From Taibaiella sp041660405 (GTDB taxonomy: Bacteria; Bacteroidota; Bacteroidia; Chitinophagales; Chitinophagaceae), in NCBI GenBank assembly GCA_041660405.1, contig JBAZWL010000001.1:251035-315034 (forward strand): a stretch of 64,000 nt of DNA, read 5' to 3'. Made by a program: the position numbers and the translations under genes. This document shows, one piece after another, positions 1 through 8,217 of the stretch. The notes beneath the pieces were generated by a model that saw nothing but the letters and a program-made list of their open reading frames with translations, was not told the DNA's origin and made no database searches. How positions within the stretch are numbered: position 1 is the first letter of the stretch; each line of letters starts with the position of its first letter.

Positions 1-426
1 TTGAAACCATCTATGAACGTAAGTAAATATATTGGCGTAATGGATTCACTTGAAGATGAAGATAAATTGTTGAATTTCTTACGTATGGAAAGCTGGAAAG
101 TAGATTTACCGGCTATTCCGGGCGAAATGTACCGTAAATATATTAAGGATCTGTTCCGCGATAATTTGTTGATCAAAGGTGAAATGACTCTTGGTGGAAC
201 ATTGATTGATCTTAAAAAAATGAATGTTCCTTATCTGAATGTTTACGCTACAAGCGATGCCATTATTCCTAATGAAAGTACAAAAGCCGTAATGTCCAAA
301 ATAGGAAGTAAAGACAAACAAGAAATTCCTTTTCCTGGTGGACATATTGGTGTATTTGTTGGTACTAAGTCACAAAAAGATCTCGCACCTGCAGTTGCTA
401 AATGGACTATAGAAAAGAGTAAGTAA
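1..426 (+). CDS. phaC: Poly(3-hydroxyalkanoate) synthase, C-terminal part (partial)
   Basis: The visible 141 residues match the C-terminal end of class III-like PHA synthases, alpha/beta-hydrolase enzymes that polymerise hydroxyacyl-CoA into storage polyester. A conserved 'FLRMESWKVDLPAIPGE' block is followed by the catalytic aspartate region (YATSDAIIP, about residue 86) and the catalytic histidine region (PGGHIGVFVG, about residue 115). The nucleophile cysteine lies upstream, outside the window, so the gene is cut by the window edge and the apparent TTG at base 1 is not a real start. Classes III enzymes need a PhaE partner; none is visible here. A strong terminator follows the stop. Confidence 0.85.
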   Translation: MKPSMNVSKYIGVMDSLEDEDKLLNFLRMESWKVDLPAIPGEMYRKYIKDLFRDNLLIKGEMTLGGTLIDLKKMNVPYLNVYATSDAIIPNESTKAVMSKIGSKDKQEIPFPGGHIGVFVGTKSQKDLAPAVAKWTIEKSK

Positions 427-447
427 ACTCTTATATTGATTTATTAT

Positions 448-480
448 AAAAATGGAGCTATTAATACTAGCTCCATTTTT
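448..480 (+). terminator. Intrinsic terminator after phaC
   Basis: Perfect 13-bp stem (448-460 with 468-480), a 7-nt loop and a T-run, 22 nt after the phaC stop codon. Confidence 0.8.
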
Positions 481-1080
481 TACTTTGGAATAGGTCTTAG
501 CTAAAAATATTTCCTTCAAAGAGTAATCAAAATGTTATTAGCCATTTACCAAATGCTTATCCACATAAAGTTGCAACATTTTGTGAATTAAACAGTTAGT
601 GTAACAAAAAATTTATTTCACCTCTTTCATCAAATATTTATTCACAAAAGACCACAAAAAGTTGTTGGCAAGTGGTTAAAACCTTCTTAAAACCTACCCA
701 AAATAAACCATAAATAAATTTGGATCGTATTCTTAAAGATTTGTTCACTTACTGTTCATCTTAACTTCATATGATATCCCTATTTCACAATGCAAAAGTT
801 ATTCTTTGCAAAAATGATCCACATTGTGGAATAACTTTCAGAAATGCAGTAACACCAACTAATACCAATATTATCTTTATGTGAATAAGCAGGGGAATAG
901 CCTTATAGTTGAGAAAAACAATGTTAAGTCAAAAAAGTTTCCACCATATTAACACCCCTAATAGTAGTAGTCATCTTTTTATAAAAGATTAATTTATTAA
1001 AATTAGGGTTGGGGATATCTCCAATTTCAGGCTGAAGCAAAAATGATGTTTGATCGGTAAAAGGTTTTACTTTTGGATTC
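481..1080. other. AT-rich noncoding stretch with DnaA-box-like 9-mers
   Basis: No convincing gene lies in these 600 bases. TTATCCACA occurs at 557-565 and TTATTCACA at 638-646 on the plus strand; TTATTCACA occurs again on the minus strand at 880-888. Near matches are at 583-591 (minus) and 815-823. A TAGTAGTAG run resembling a DnaA-trio lies at 962-970, next to a small hairpin (973-989) nested between CCCTAAT (955-961) and ATTAGGG. Exact 9-mer matches are expected far less than once here by composition. Against an origin: dnaE, rho and tsf to the right all point left, which would be head-on to a fork coming from here. It may instead be a DnaA-regulated region or chance. Confidence 0.25.
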
Positions 1081-2637
1081 ATGTCAGCCAAGCCGCAAAA
1101 TATCATCACCGTTCAAAACCTCAGCGTAAGCTTTGGAGGCCATCAGCCTTTCGAAGCTGTGAAGGAAGTTTCGTTCAGCATTGCGGCAGGAAAAACGTTG
1201 GCATTGATCGGGCAAAGCGGTAGCGGAAAATCGGTAACATCACTGGCTTTAATGGGTTTATTACCTACCACAGCAACGGTTACAGGGGTTATGGAATTGG
1301 CAGGAAAAGCTAATCTTACAAACCTTGAAACCCGTTCCTGGACTGAAATACGTGGCAAAGAGATCAGTATGGTATTTCAGGAACCGATGAGCGCATTGAA
1401 CCCGGTTAAAACCTGTGGCTACCAGCTGGTAGAAAGCATTAAAGCACATCAGCAGTTATCCACAAATGAAGCAAAGGCTTTGGCCTTGCAATGGTTTCAA
1501 AAAGTAAAACTTCCCACACCAGAAAAATTACTCCGACGTTATCCACATCAGTTAAGTGGCGGGCAAAAACAAAGGGTAATGATAGCGATGGCTATGTGTA
1601 ACCACCCTGCCCTGCTTATAGCTGATGAACCTACTACAGCTCTGGACGTAACCGTTCAAAAAGAAATCATTAACCTGATGAAGGAGTTGCAGGAAGAATA
1701 TCAAACTGCAATCTTATTTATTACTCATGATCTGGCACTGGCAAAAACTATTGCTGACGATTACCTGGTTATGGAAAAAGGTAAAGTAATTTCATCAGGT
1801 GCTCCGCATGTAAATAAAGACCATAAAATTTCAGAGATAAACATAGCAGATAGCCAGCCTGTATTAAAAGTAAAGGATGTGGAAATCTGTTATGCAGAAG
1901 AAACGAATTGGTTGGGGAAAACTACGAAATATTTCCAGGCTGTAGATAAAGTAAGCTTTGAATTGTACCCCGGCGAAACACTTGGCCTGGTTGGTGAATC
2001 CGGATGTGGAAAAAGTACCTTAAGCCGGTGTATATTAGGACTTCAGCCTGTTACTTCAGGTAGTATTTACTTTGAAGGCCAGGATATTACGCAATATTCA
2101 AATGAACAATGGCGTGTATTGCGTAAAGATATTCAGATCATTTTCCAGGATCCATATTCTTCCCTGAACCAAAGAATAAAAGTTGGAGATGCCCTTGCAG
2201 AACCTATGTTGGTTCATAAACTGGCGACCCATAAAAATGTGAATAAGTATGTGGAAGAACTGTTGGAAATGGTACAACTACCTGCAGATTCCCGCCATAA
2301 ATATCCTCATGAATTCTCCGGAGGACAACGGCAAAGAATTTGTATCGCCCGTGCACTAGCCGTACAACCCAAGCTTGTGATTTGCGACGAAAGTGTATCA
2401 GCTCTTGATGTAAAAATTCAGGAACAAATACTGGATCTGTTGGCCGGCCTCCAAAAACAAAGAGAACTTACTTATCTCTTCATTACACACGATCTCACAG
2501 TGGTCCGCCGAATTAGTAACCGTATTATGGTTATGGAAAAAGGAAAAATTGTAGAACAAGGACCTACGGAAAGTATCATGATGCATCCAAAAGAAGACTA
2601 TACCAAAAAATTACTTGCTGCAGTACCAGGTATTTAG
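1081..2637 (+). CDS. Fused dipeptide/oligopeptide ABC transporter ATPase (DppD-DppF type)
   Basis: A 518-residue protein made of two complete ABC ATPase domains, as in YejF/GsiA, which power peptide or glutathione importers at the inner membrane. Domain 1 has Walker A GQSGSGKS (44-51), signature LSGGQKQR and Walker B LLIADEP (about 179-184). Domain 2 has Walker A GESGCGKS (305-312), signature FSGGQRQR (about 411-418) and Walker B LVICDES. Oligopeptide-type C-terminal segments follow each domain. The ATG at 1081 gives the expected N-terminus. No permease or binding-protein genes are adjacent, so the transporter it serves is encoded elsewhere; this separation is not rare in Bacteroidota. Confidence 0.93.
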   Translation: MSAKPQNIITVQNLSVSFGGHQPFEAVKEVSFSIAAGKTLALIGQSGSGKSVTSLALMGLLPTTATVTGVMELAGKANLTNLETRSWTEIRGKEISMVFQEPMSALNPVKTCGYQLVESIKAHQQLSTNEAKALALQWFQKVKLPTPEKLLRRYPHQLSGGQKQRVMIAMAMCNHPALLIADEPTTALDVTVQKEIINLMKELQEEYQTAILFITHDLALAKTIADDYLVMEKGKVISSGAPHVNKDHKISEINIADSQPVLKVKDVEICYAEETNWLGKTTKYFQAVDKVSFELYPGETLGLVGESGCGKSTLSRCILGLQPVTSGSIYFEGQDITQYSNEQWRVLRKDIQIIFQDPYSSLNQRIKVGDALAEPMLVHKLATHKNVNKYVEELLEMVQLPADSRHKYPHEFSGGQRQRICIARALAVQPKLVICDESVSALDVKIQEQILDLLAGLQKQRELTYLFITHDLTVVRRISNRIMVMEKGKIVEQGPTESIMMHPKEDYTKKLLAAVPGI

Positions 2638-2769
2638 ATCTTAGTCTTTAACCGGTAAAGAAAATATATTATTATTGTGGTATAAGAATTTTCAGAAATG
2701 AAGATGCTTATTGTTATGCTATTATAGGATACAAAGAGAAACTGATGTATTACTCTTAAACTTAGGGTT

Positions 2770-3171
2770 ATGAAATTTCCATTTATAAGTTTGTATCGAG
2801 CACTTATTCTTTTGCGTATTTCTGTAGCTGGTATTTTTTTGGCACATGCTATAGTGAGAATATTTGATGGAACTATTGAAAGATTTGCAGGGTTTTTAAG
2901 TGGTAAAGGTTTTCCTTTTGCACTAATAATTGTGTGGCTTATCACTGCTTATGAAATTATAGGAGGTGTATTGCTTATCATTGGAAAACTTACTAAATGG
3001 ATATCGCTTGGTTTTATCATACTGTTATTGTCAGGTATAATTATTATTCATGTTGCTAATGGCTGGTTTGTAGGTGAACATGGGAGCGGAGGTATAGAAT
3101 ATAGTTTTATACTGATCATAGCTTTAGTTGTAATTGCGGCAACAAATAAAAAATCAATATTTCGTAGATAG
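2770..3171 (+). CDS. DoxX family membrane protein
   Basis: A 133-residue protein with four hydrophobic segments (roughly residues 8-28, 48-72, 76-96 and 109-126), the layout of the small DoxX family. The N-terminal 'ALILLRISVAGIFLAHAIVRI' region is typical of the family. DoxX relatives are linked to redox homeostasis in some bacteria, but the biochemical role of most members is not settled. It sits alone on the plus strand between the ABC ATPase and the TetR-regulated group; the operator at 3208 is downstream of it, so it is probably not in that regulon. Confidence 0.8.
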   Translation: MKFPFISLYRALILLRISVAGIFLAHAIVRIFDGTIERFAGFLSGKGFPFALIIVWLITAYEIIGGVLLIIGKLTKWISLGFIILLLSGIIIIHVANGWFVGEHGSGGIEYSFILIIALVVIAATNKKSIFRR

Positions 3172-3207
3172 AAAAAGTAATTTTCTTAAAAATAATAAAC
3201 ACTGTAG

Positions 3208-3221
3208 AACGAACGTTCGAT
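3208..3221. promoter_or_regulatory. Predicted TetR operator 1
   Basis: The sequence AACGAACGTTCGAT contains the exact palindrome CGAACGTTCG (3210-3219), 24 bp before the ATG of the winged-helix gene. The same motif recurs before the tetR gene and the VOC gene, so all three are probably bound by the neighbouring TetR protein. Confidence 0.75.
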
Positions 3222-3245
3222 TAATTAAAACATCATTAAATCAGA

Positions 3246-4307
3246 ATGAAAGAAAAAGAACTGCTTTCTTACCGGCTCTTTAACCAACAGCTATCGGCGT
3301 CTACCTTGCAAACGCCCGCTGAGCTTGTGTCCTGGATCGGTGCTGTACAGGCGCAAGATTATGCAATGGCGAAGTGGGCAATAGGATTGAGACTTAAAAA
3401 TGCCAACGACGATATTATTGAAAAAGCAATAACAGATGGATCAATAATCCGGACACATGTTCTTAGAACTACCTGGCATTTGGTAACTCCTGAAGATATT
3501 CGTTGGATGCTGCAGCTCACCGCACCAGGAATATATAAACAGATGGCTTACTATGACCGCCAACTTGATATAGAACAAAGGGAACTGATGAAGAGTGCCA
3601 AACTTTTTGAAAAAACACTGACAGGGAAAAAACAATTAACCCGCCCGGAGCTGGAAGAAATTTTTACAAAAGCAAAATTCAACTGCGATGGCATGCGTTT
3701 CGGACATTTATTGATGCATGCCGAACTGCAAGGACTCATTTGTAGTGGAGCGAAAAAGGGAAAGCAAATTACTTATGCACTTTTAGAAGAAAGAGTTCCT
3801 GCTACCAGGAAATATAATAGAGATGAATCGTTGGCAATGCTTACGCGAAAATATTTTCAAAGCCACGGGCCAGCCACGCTTAAAGATTACATGTGGTGGA
3901 GCGGATTAACGGCAAAGGAAGCTAAAGAAGGAATAGCATTACTGGAAGGGAAAATTAATAATGTCAGTTATAATGAAGAAGTGCTTTGGTATATAGATCT
4001 GCAGGATAAGATTAAAATGGATAAGACTATTTATCTTTTGCCCAATTATGATGAGTATATAGTTGGCTATACTAACAGGGATGCTTTAATGCCTGAAAAT
4101 AATAAAAACAAGTTATCCAGAGAGGGGAATCCATTATTCATCAATACCATAATAATTAACGGACAGGTATGTGGTACATGGAAAAGAACACTGAAGGCGA
4201 ATGAGGTAATGATTAATTCAACGGTCTTTGGCGAATTATCAATGACGAATAAAAAACAAATGGAGCAAGCGGAGCAACGATTTAAACAGTTTTTGATTAA
4301 AAGGTAA
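3246..4307 (+). CDS. Winged-helix DNA-binding domain protein (HTH_42 / AlkZ-like family)
   Basis: A 353-residue protein of the HTH_42 superfamily, which includes the E. coli DNA glycosylase YcaQ (AlkX) and Streptomyces AlkZ. Recognisable family features are the start 'LLSYRLFNQQLS', the 'GAVQAQDYAMAKWAIGLR' block (about residues 32-49), 'RTHVLRTTWHLVTPEDIRWML' (about 70-90) and a C-terminal segment with 'LLPNYDEYIVGYTNR'. Some members unhook DNA crosslinks; whether this one is a glycosylase or only a DNA-binding protein cannot be told. A TetR-type operator lies just upstream, suggesting inducible expression with the TetR and VOC genes, perhaps as a response to a toxic compound. Confidence 0.82.
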   Translation: MKEKELLSYRLFNQQLSASTLQTPAELVSWIGAVQAQDYAMAKWAIGLRLKNANDDIIEKAITDGSIIRTHVLRTTWHLVTPEDIRWMLQLTAPGIYKQMAYYDRQLDIEQRELMKSAKLFEKTLTGKKQLTRPELEEIFTKAKFNCDGMRFGHLLMHAELQGLICSGAKKGKQITYALLEERVPATRKYNRDESLAMLTRKYFQSHGPATLKDYMWWSGLTAKEAKEGIALLEGKINNVSYNEEVLWYIDLQDKIKMDKTIYLLPNYDEYIVGYTNRDALMPENNKNKLSREGNPLFINTIIINGQVCGTWKRTLKANEVMINSTVFGELSMTNKKQMEQAEQRFKQFLIKR

Positions 4308-4348
4308 TGTAGACTAAAGTTGAATTGAAAAAATTAAATCCTAAAAAG

Positions 4349-4362
4349 AACGAACATTCGTT
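4349..4362. promoter_or_regulatory. Predicted TetR operator 2 (autoregulatory)
   Basis: AACGAACATTCGTT: outer arms AACGAA / TTCGTT pair perfectly around a 2-bp centre. It touches the -7 element at 4363-4370 and lies 12 bp before the tetR start, so binding would block tetR transcription. Confidence 0.78.
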
Positions 4363-4370
4363 TATATTTG
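4363..4370 (+). promoter_or_regulatory. -7 promoter element of tetR
   Basis: TATATTTG fits the Bacteroidota -7 consensus TAnnTTTG. It ends 4 nt before the ATG at 4375, so the transcript would begin at or next to the start codon (leaderless). No clear -33 TTTG was found at the usual distance. Confidence 0.55.
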
Positions 4371-4374
4371 CACC

Positions 4375-4965
4375 ATGAGAGCTAAAGATGAAAATAAGGA
4401 AATAACGATCAGGGATAAAGCAATTGAAATGATTGTGAAAGAAGGCTTTCATGGATTAAGCATGCAGAAGCTGGCTAAGGCAGCAAGTATTTCGGCCTCT
4501 ACGATATATGTATATTTTGACAGCCGGGAAGATATGCTGAACAAGTTATTCTTTTACGTAGAAGATATTTTTACAAAAGAAAGTCTGAAAGATTTCGACC
4601 CGAAAATGAGTTTTGAAGAGGGCCTTTGGCTGCAATGGAAAAATCGTTACCGTCATATACTGAAGTACCCGCTGCATTTTCATTTTTCAGAACAGTTCCG
4701 CAATTCACCTTTGATAAGACATAAGGATATACAGGAGAACAGGTTTAAGAAGTCAATGAAAGAGTTTGTATACCATGCGGTACAACGTAAGGAAATTGAT
4801 GATCTGCCGGTAGAAATATTCTGGTCATTGGCTTATGGACCTTTTTATACCCTGGTAAAATTTCACCTTGACGATAGTAGCATGACAGGAAAACCATTTT
4901 CATTGAGTGACCCTAAAATGAAACAGGCTTTTGCTTTGGTCATGAGAGCGTTGAAAAAGAAATAA
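4375..4965 (+). CDS. TetR/AcrR family transcriptional regulator
   Basis: A 196-residue repressor with a TetR helix-turn-helix at about residues 15-60 ('GFHGLSMQKLAKAASISASTIYVYFDSREDMLNKLF'). The remainder is an all-helical ligand-binding domain with no recognisable ligand specificity. Palindromes of the form AACGAAnnTTCGTT precede this gene, the upstream winged-helix gene and the downstream VOC gene, which supports autorepression and control of both neighbours. The gene is 67 bp from the winged-helix stop and 39 bp before the VOC start. Confidence 0.92.
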   Translation: MRAKDENKEITIRDKAIEMIVKEGFHGLSMQKLAKAASISASTIYVYFDSREDMLNKLFFYVEDIFTKESLKDFDPKMSFEEGLWLQWKNRYRHILKYPLHFHFSEQFRNSPLIRHKDIQENRFKKSMKEFVYHAVQRKEIDDLPVEIFWSLAYGPFYTLVKFHLDDSSMTGKPFSLSDPKMKQAFALVMRALKKK

Positions 4966-4986
4966 AAATTTTTAAACACAAAAAAG

Positions 4987-5000
4987 AACGAATGTTCGTT
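4987..5000. promoter_or_regulatory. Predicted TetR operator 3
   Basis: AACGAATGTTCGTT, arms AACGAA / TTCGTT, ends only 4 bp before the ATG of the VOC gene at 5005. It would overlap the ribosome-binding or transcription start region of that gene. Confidence 0.75.
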
Positions 5001-5004
5001 TATT

Positions 5005-5364
5005 ATGAAATTAAATCACTTAAGCGTTGCCGTACCAGATGTAGCAGCAGCAACGGCATTCATGGAAAAGTTTTTCGGATTTGAGACCGAAAATATTAAA
5101 GGAAACAATGTTATCGCCGTTCTACGGGGAAAAGATAATTTTGTACTCGTGCTTACAACACTAAGACAAGGCGAAAGTGCTTACCCTTCTGATTTTCATT
5201 TCGGCTTCATATTGGATACCGAAGCTGAAGTGCTTCTGAAATACGAGCAATTAATAGCAGAAGGCATTGAGGTTCCCAGAGCACCGGCGAAGATCAGGAA
5301 TAGTTACGCTTTTTACTTCCACATGCCCGGTGGCATTATGATGGAGGTAAGTTGTAGTCTGTAA
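5005..5364 (+). CDS. VOC (glyoxalase/bleomycin-resistance) family protein
   Basis: A 119-residue vicinal-oxygen-chelate protein with two beta-alpha-beta-beta-beta modules. Candidate metal ligands are His5 in the opening 'LNHLSVAVPD' strand and the Glu in the final 'GGIMMEVSCSL' strand. Members act as glyoxalases, dioxygenases or antibiotic-binding proteins; the substrate cannot be read here. It is preceded by a TetR operator, so it is probably induced together with the winged-helix protein. Single-domain VOC proteins usually work as dimers. Confidence 0.85.
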   Translation: MKLNHLSVAVPDVAAATAFMEKFFGFETENIKGNNVIAVLRGKDNFVLVLTTLRQGESAYPSDFHFGFILDTEAEVLLKYEQLIAEGIEVPRAPAKIRNSYAFYFHMPGGIMMEVSCSL

Positions 5365-5424
5365 CCGGAGCCAATACTCGTGTCGCCCTATCGACCGTAG
5401 CTTCTTATAATATGGTGGAGTGTA

Positions 5425-5466
5425 AATACTTAAAATGCCGGGAGATTCCCCGGTATTTTAAGTATT
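5425..5466. terminator. Bidirectional terminator between convergent genes
   Basis: About 18-bp stem (5425-5442 with 5449-5466, one G-A/G-U position) with A/T-rich outer arms and a GC core. It serves the VOC gene on the plus strand and the secreted-protein gene ending at 5486 on the minus strand. Confidence 0.8.
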
Positions 5467-5485
5467 GGATCAAGAGGCAGAAATA

Positions 5486-6466
5486 TTATCTTACTATAAT
5501 CTGCTTATGAATAATGGTCTTGTTTGCTGTCTTGATCCGTACGTAGTATACGCCTGTTGAAAGAGAAGTAAGATCGTACGTATTTTGACTTTGGTGCCAA
5601 TGGCGAACCAGATGGCTAGCGGAATTTAGTATGTCTACTGCAACAATATTTTTCTGGTCAATACCTAAAATGATGAAATTATCCTTTGCCGGATTAGGCA
5701 TAATGATCGCCTGGCCCGATGTATTATGTCCGGCTACTGATACCACATTGGAAAGAAAAGTAGCTCCACTGATATCTACCTGACGAACCCGATAAAAAAG
5801 CTGACCATCAAAACCGGGCGCATCCATAACTTGGTAGTTAGAAGAATAAGGCACATTTTTTGCAGGCACTCCACTTATTGCTGTGGCCCAGCGGATTCCG
5901 TCAGTGCTTCGCTGTACATCGTAATGCTTTACATGGTACTCCTGTGCGGTTTCCCATTTTACCGTTACTACAGTGCCCTGCCGAATTGCTGATATGCTGA
6001 CTAACCCGAGCGGTAAAGCAACCCCTGTTGTCAAAATAAGCTCCCGTAAAGGATAGGAACTGATGCCGGATGTGAGGACATAATTATCTATAGTATTGAC
6101 AATGCTGCTACCTAAAGCCTGAAAAGAAGAACCATTGTAACTACCCACTTCCAAGGATGAATCGGCCAGACCATTCAACTCTGCATCCAGGTAATTGATC
6201 AGGATTGTTCCACTAAACACAGGTGTATCAGAAAACCGATAGGTCCTCGATACGTAAGTATTAGCAAATGTATCAGAAGTAACCGTATCCCTGGAAAGGG
6301 TTGTGTTGCTTATTGTGAATGTTGCAGAAGGCGTAAGCGTAAGTCCTGCAAAATAAAAATTCGTATTAGGCGATACTACCAGCGCTCCCGTTTTCACGGT
6401 CATCTGCTGGGCTGAACAGTGAAAAACCAGGCCCAATACAATGCAAAATAAAAAGATGTTTTTCAT
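5486..6466 (-). CDS. Secreted protein with T9SS type A sorting domain
   Basis: The chosen ATG at 6466 gives 326 residues beginning with a signal peptide (MKNIFLFCIVLGLVFHCSAQ); a longer reading frame from 6553 would overlap the upstream gene and hide the signal. The middle has a fibronectin-like block common in T9SS cargo ('VKWETAQEYHVKHYDVQRSTDGIRW'), and the end carries the type A sorting domain ('IIMPNPAKDNFIILG ... STGVYYVRIKTANKTIIHKQIIVR'). It is therefore exported by the Sec system and then the type IX system to the cell surface or medium. It lies 22 bp after the S74-domain gene on the same strand, so the two are probably cotranscribed. Confidence 0.88.
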   Translation of the reverse strand: MKNIFLFCIVLGLVFHCSAQQMTVKTGALVVSPNTNFYFAGLTLTPSATFTISNTTLSRDTVTSDTFANTYVSRTYRFSDTPVFSGTILINYLDAELNGLADSSLEVGSYNGSSFQALGSSIVNTIDNYVLTSGISSYPLRELILTTGVALPLGLVSISAIRQGTVVTVKWETAQEYHVKHYDVQRSTDGIRWATAISGVPAKNVPYSSNYQVMDAPGFDGQLFYRVRQVDISGATFLSNVVSVAGHNTSGQAIIMPNPAKDNFIILGIDQKNIVAVDILNSASHLVRHWHQSQNTYDLTSLSTGVYYVRIKTANKTIIHKQIIVR

Positions 6467-6488
6467 TGTAGAAAATTTGAGCTGATTA

Positions 6489-7679
6489 TTAAATTTCATC
6501 TGTAGTACGCTGTGCCTTTTTACGGCGGTTAAGAAAAAGACCACCCAGTCCAAGGCCAGCTATAGCCAGCAAAGGCAGACCTGCAGTTTTCAATGGTGCA
6601 AAATTATCGCTTCCTTTCTGCTGTTCACGAAGCGCGGCATTTTCCGCTTTCAGTGCCTGTAATTCAGCGGCCAGTTTGGTGGTGCGCTCTTCCAAAGCTT
6701 TTATACCTGCAAGTGCTACACCATCTGCATCTACCGTACCAATGGCTTTGTCATCATTACCCAATTTAAAAGCAGCATAAAAATCCTGCGCCATTGGCCC
6801 TATATGGCGTATGTTGTCATTATCTGTACGATAGCTCCAGCGTGTGATAGGTAAGCTGCGGATCTTTATCAAAATGTCTTCTCCCGAAATGTTTTCAAAC
6901 AAGTGCTTGCGGTTTACATCGGAAGTATTGGTCCATATACCACTGGTAGAAAGATAGGCACCGGTAGAGGTTGAGATGACTGCATTTGATTGCCCCCAGT
7001 TACTAACGCTGGCACCAGATTGAACGGTAACGCCTGTACTTAAGTTGGAGTTTGTAAATATGCGGAAGCCACCATTCACACGCCAATTGGCAGAGTGGTT
7101 TACACCTGCACGTAGCGTATCTGTAGTAGAGCGATCGGCAAAAACAAAACTTCCCTGGCGGGCATTGGTATGGGCATGATAACCCATAGCAACTGAAGCT
7201 GCACCGGAGGCAGTGTTTTGCTCACCCACAGCAAAAGTGGAAGACCCTGTGGCAATACAGCGAGCTCCGAATGCAATTGCATTATCTCCGGAAGCGCTTA
7301 CATCTTCGCCTGCAGCAAAAGAATAATAACCAATATTGGCATTGTTCCAAAACGTGCTGGTTACATGGCCTGCACGGAATGAGGCTTTTTCCGGATACCA
7401 CATCATGCGTGTGCCTGCTCCTTCTACAGGGATACCGCCGCTTGATGTGCCGCCATCGTAGGCGCCACCCACCAAAAGAGCTCCGTTCTTATGCAATGTC
7501 ATCATTGTATTATTGCTGCTGTCCTTTACAGCCATTAAAGTATCGGGTACCTGTGCTGTAGCAGTTGTCACCGATAGCATAGCAGACATCGTGAGGACAG
7601 ACATGGAGACTCCACGCCACGAATTTCTATGGTTTGTGTTTCCGTTCAGTTTTTTTTGGGAATGTAATGTTTGGTTCAT
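6489..7679 (-). CDS. Surface protein with YadA-like head repeats and S74-type chaperone domain
   Basis: A 396-residue protein. After a signal-like N-terminus (cleavage probably after 'TTATAQ', near residue 43) come head repeats of the trimeric adhesin type ('SFAAGEDVSASGDNAIAFGARCIATGSSTFAVGEQNTASGAASVAMG' region). The block 'NRKHLFENISGEDILIKIRSLPITRWSYR ... IGPMAQDF' is the peptidase S74 / intramolecular chaperone domain seen in phage tail spikes and in Bacteroidota 'tail fiber domain' proteins. A coiled coil (about 320-350) precedes a short membrane segment and a basic RRKK tail. That C-terminal end looks like a membrane sorting or anchoring signal. Nothing else here is phage-like. Confidence 0.82.
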   Translation of the reverse strand: MNQTLHSQKKLNGNTNHRNSWRGVSMSVLTMSAMLSVTTATAQVPDTLMAVKDSSNNTMMTLHKNGALLVGGAYDGGTSSGGIPVEGAGTRMMWYPEKASFRAGHVTSTFWNNANIGYYSFAAGEDVSASGDNAIAFGARCIATGSSTFAVGEQNTASGAASVAMGYHAHTNARQGSFVFADRSTTDTLRAGVNHSANWRVNGGFRIFTNSNLSTGVTVQSGASVSNWGQSNAVISTSTGAYLSTSGIWTNTSDVNRKHLFENISGEDILIKIRSLPITRWSYRTDNDNIRHIGPMAQDFYAAFKLGNDDKAIGTVDADGVALAGIKALEERTTKLAAELQALKAENAALREQQKGSDNFAPLKTAGLPLLAIAGLGLGGLFLNRRKKAQRTTDEI

Positions 7680-8217
7680 TGGTTTCTGTTTAATGGTTAA
7701 AATTGGAATGTTTGATAATTGTTAAGGAAGTGTAAAAGTAAAACAAGTTTTTTATTTAATGCAAAGGGTTAGTATTTATTGACTACAGATGTAAAAGGAT
7801 CCGCGTGATTTTCTCGCGATTTCATTGGATAAGAAACCTATTTTCCAAAAGATAATGTTGCCCAGGTAATGGAATGTATAAATATAACTACAGTGACCAC
7901 TCCATGCTTGCAGCAATGGTTGCAGTCGATAACATTGTGACAGGTAATATTAATAAGGAGAACCTATGAAATTAATACAGAGATGGAATATCATGAGGAG
8001 CACAAGTAAAGTCCGGCTGTTTCTCTCATCCCCATTGTGATTCCGCAGGAATCTACACAACCTCGTGGCAAATCCAAAGGTTGTGTAGATGCGCTTATAG
8101 CGTGATAATGAAAGACAGGACCTGGTGTAGACTTTTTGAGGGTCAACTAAATAATTCTAACCTGGCAAAAATGATGCAAGCAATTAGGGCAATTGCTGAT
8201 ATTTAATTTAAGTAATT
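7680..8217. other. Noncoding stretch with one inverted repeat
   Basis: No supported gene in 538 bases. The only clear structure is a perfect 13-bp inverted repeat at 8051-8063 and 8078-8090 with a 14-nt loop. It could be a processed RNA hairpin or a degraded repeat; no T-run follows it. Confidence 0.5.

Noticed and set aside
924..1109. 61-codon minus-strand frame upstream of the ABC gene
   Set aside because: It overlaps the ABC start, has no family pattern and lies in the AT-rich noncoding stretch.
6489..7679. Prophage tail-spike gene
   Set aside because: S74 domain alone is not enough; no other phage gene is nearby and the protein has a signal sequence and a membrane tail.
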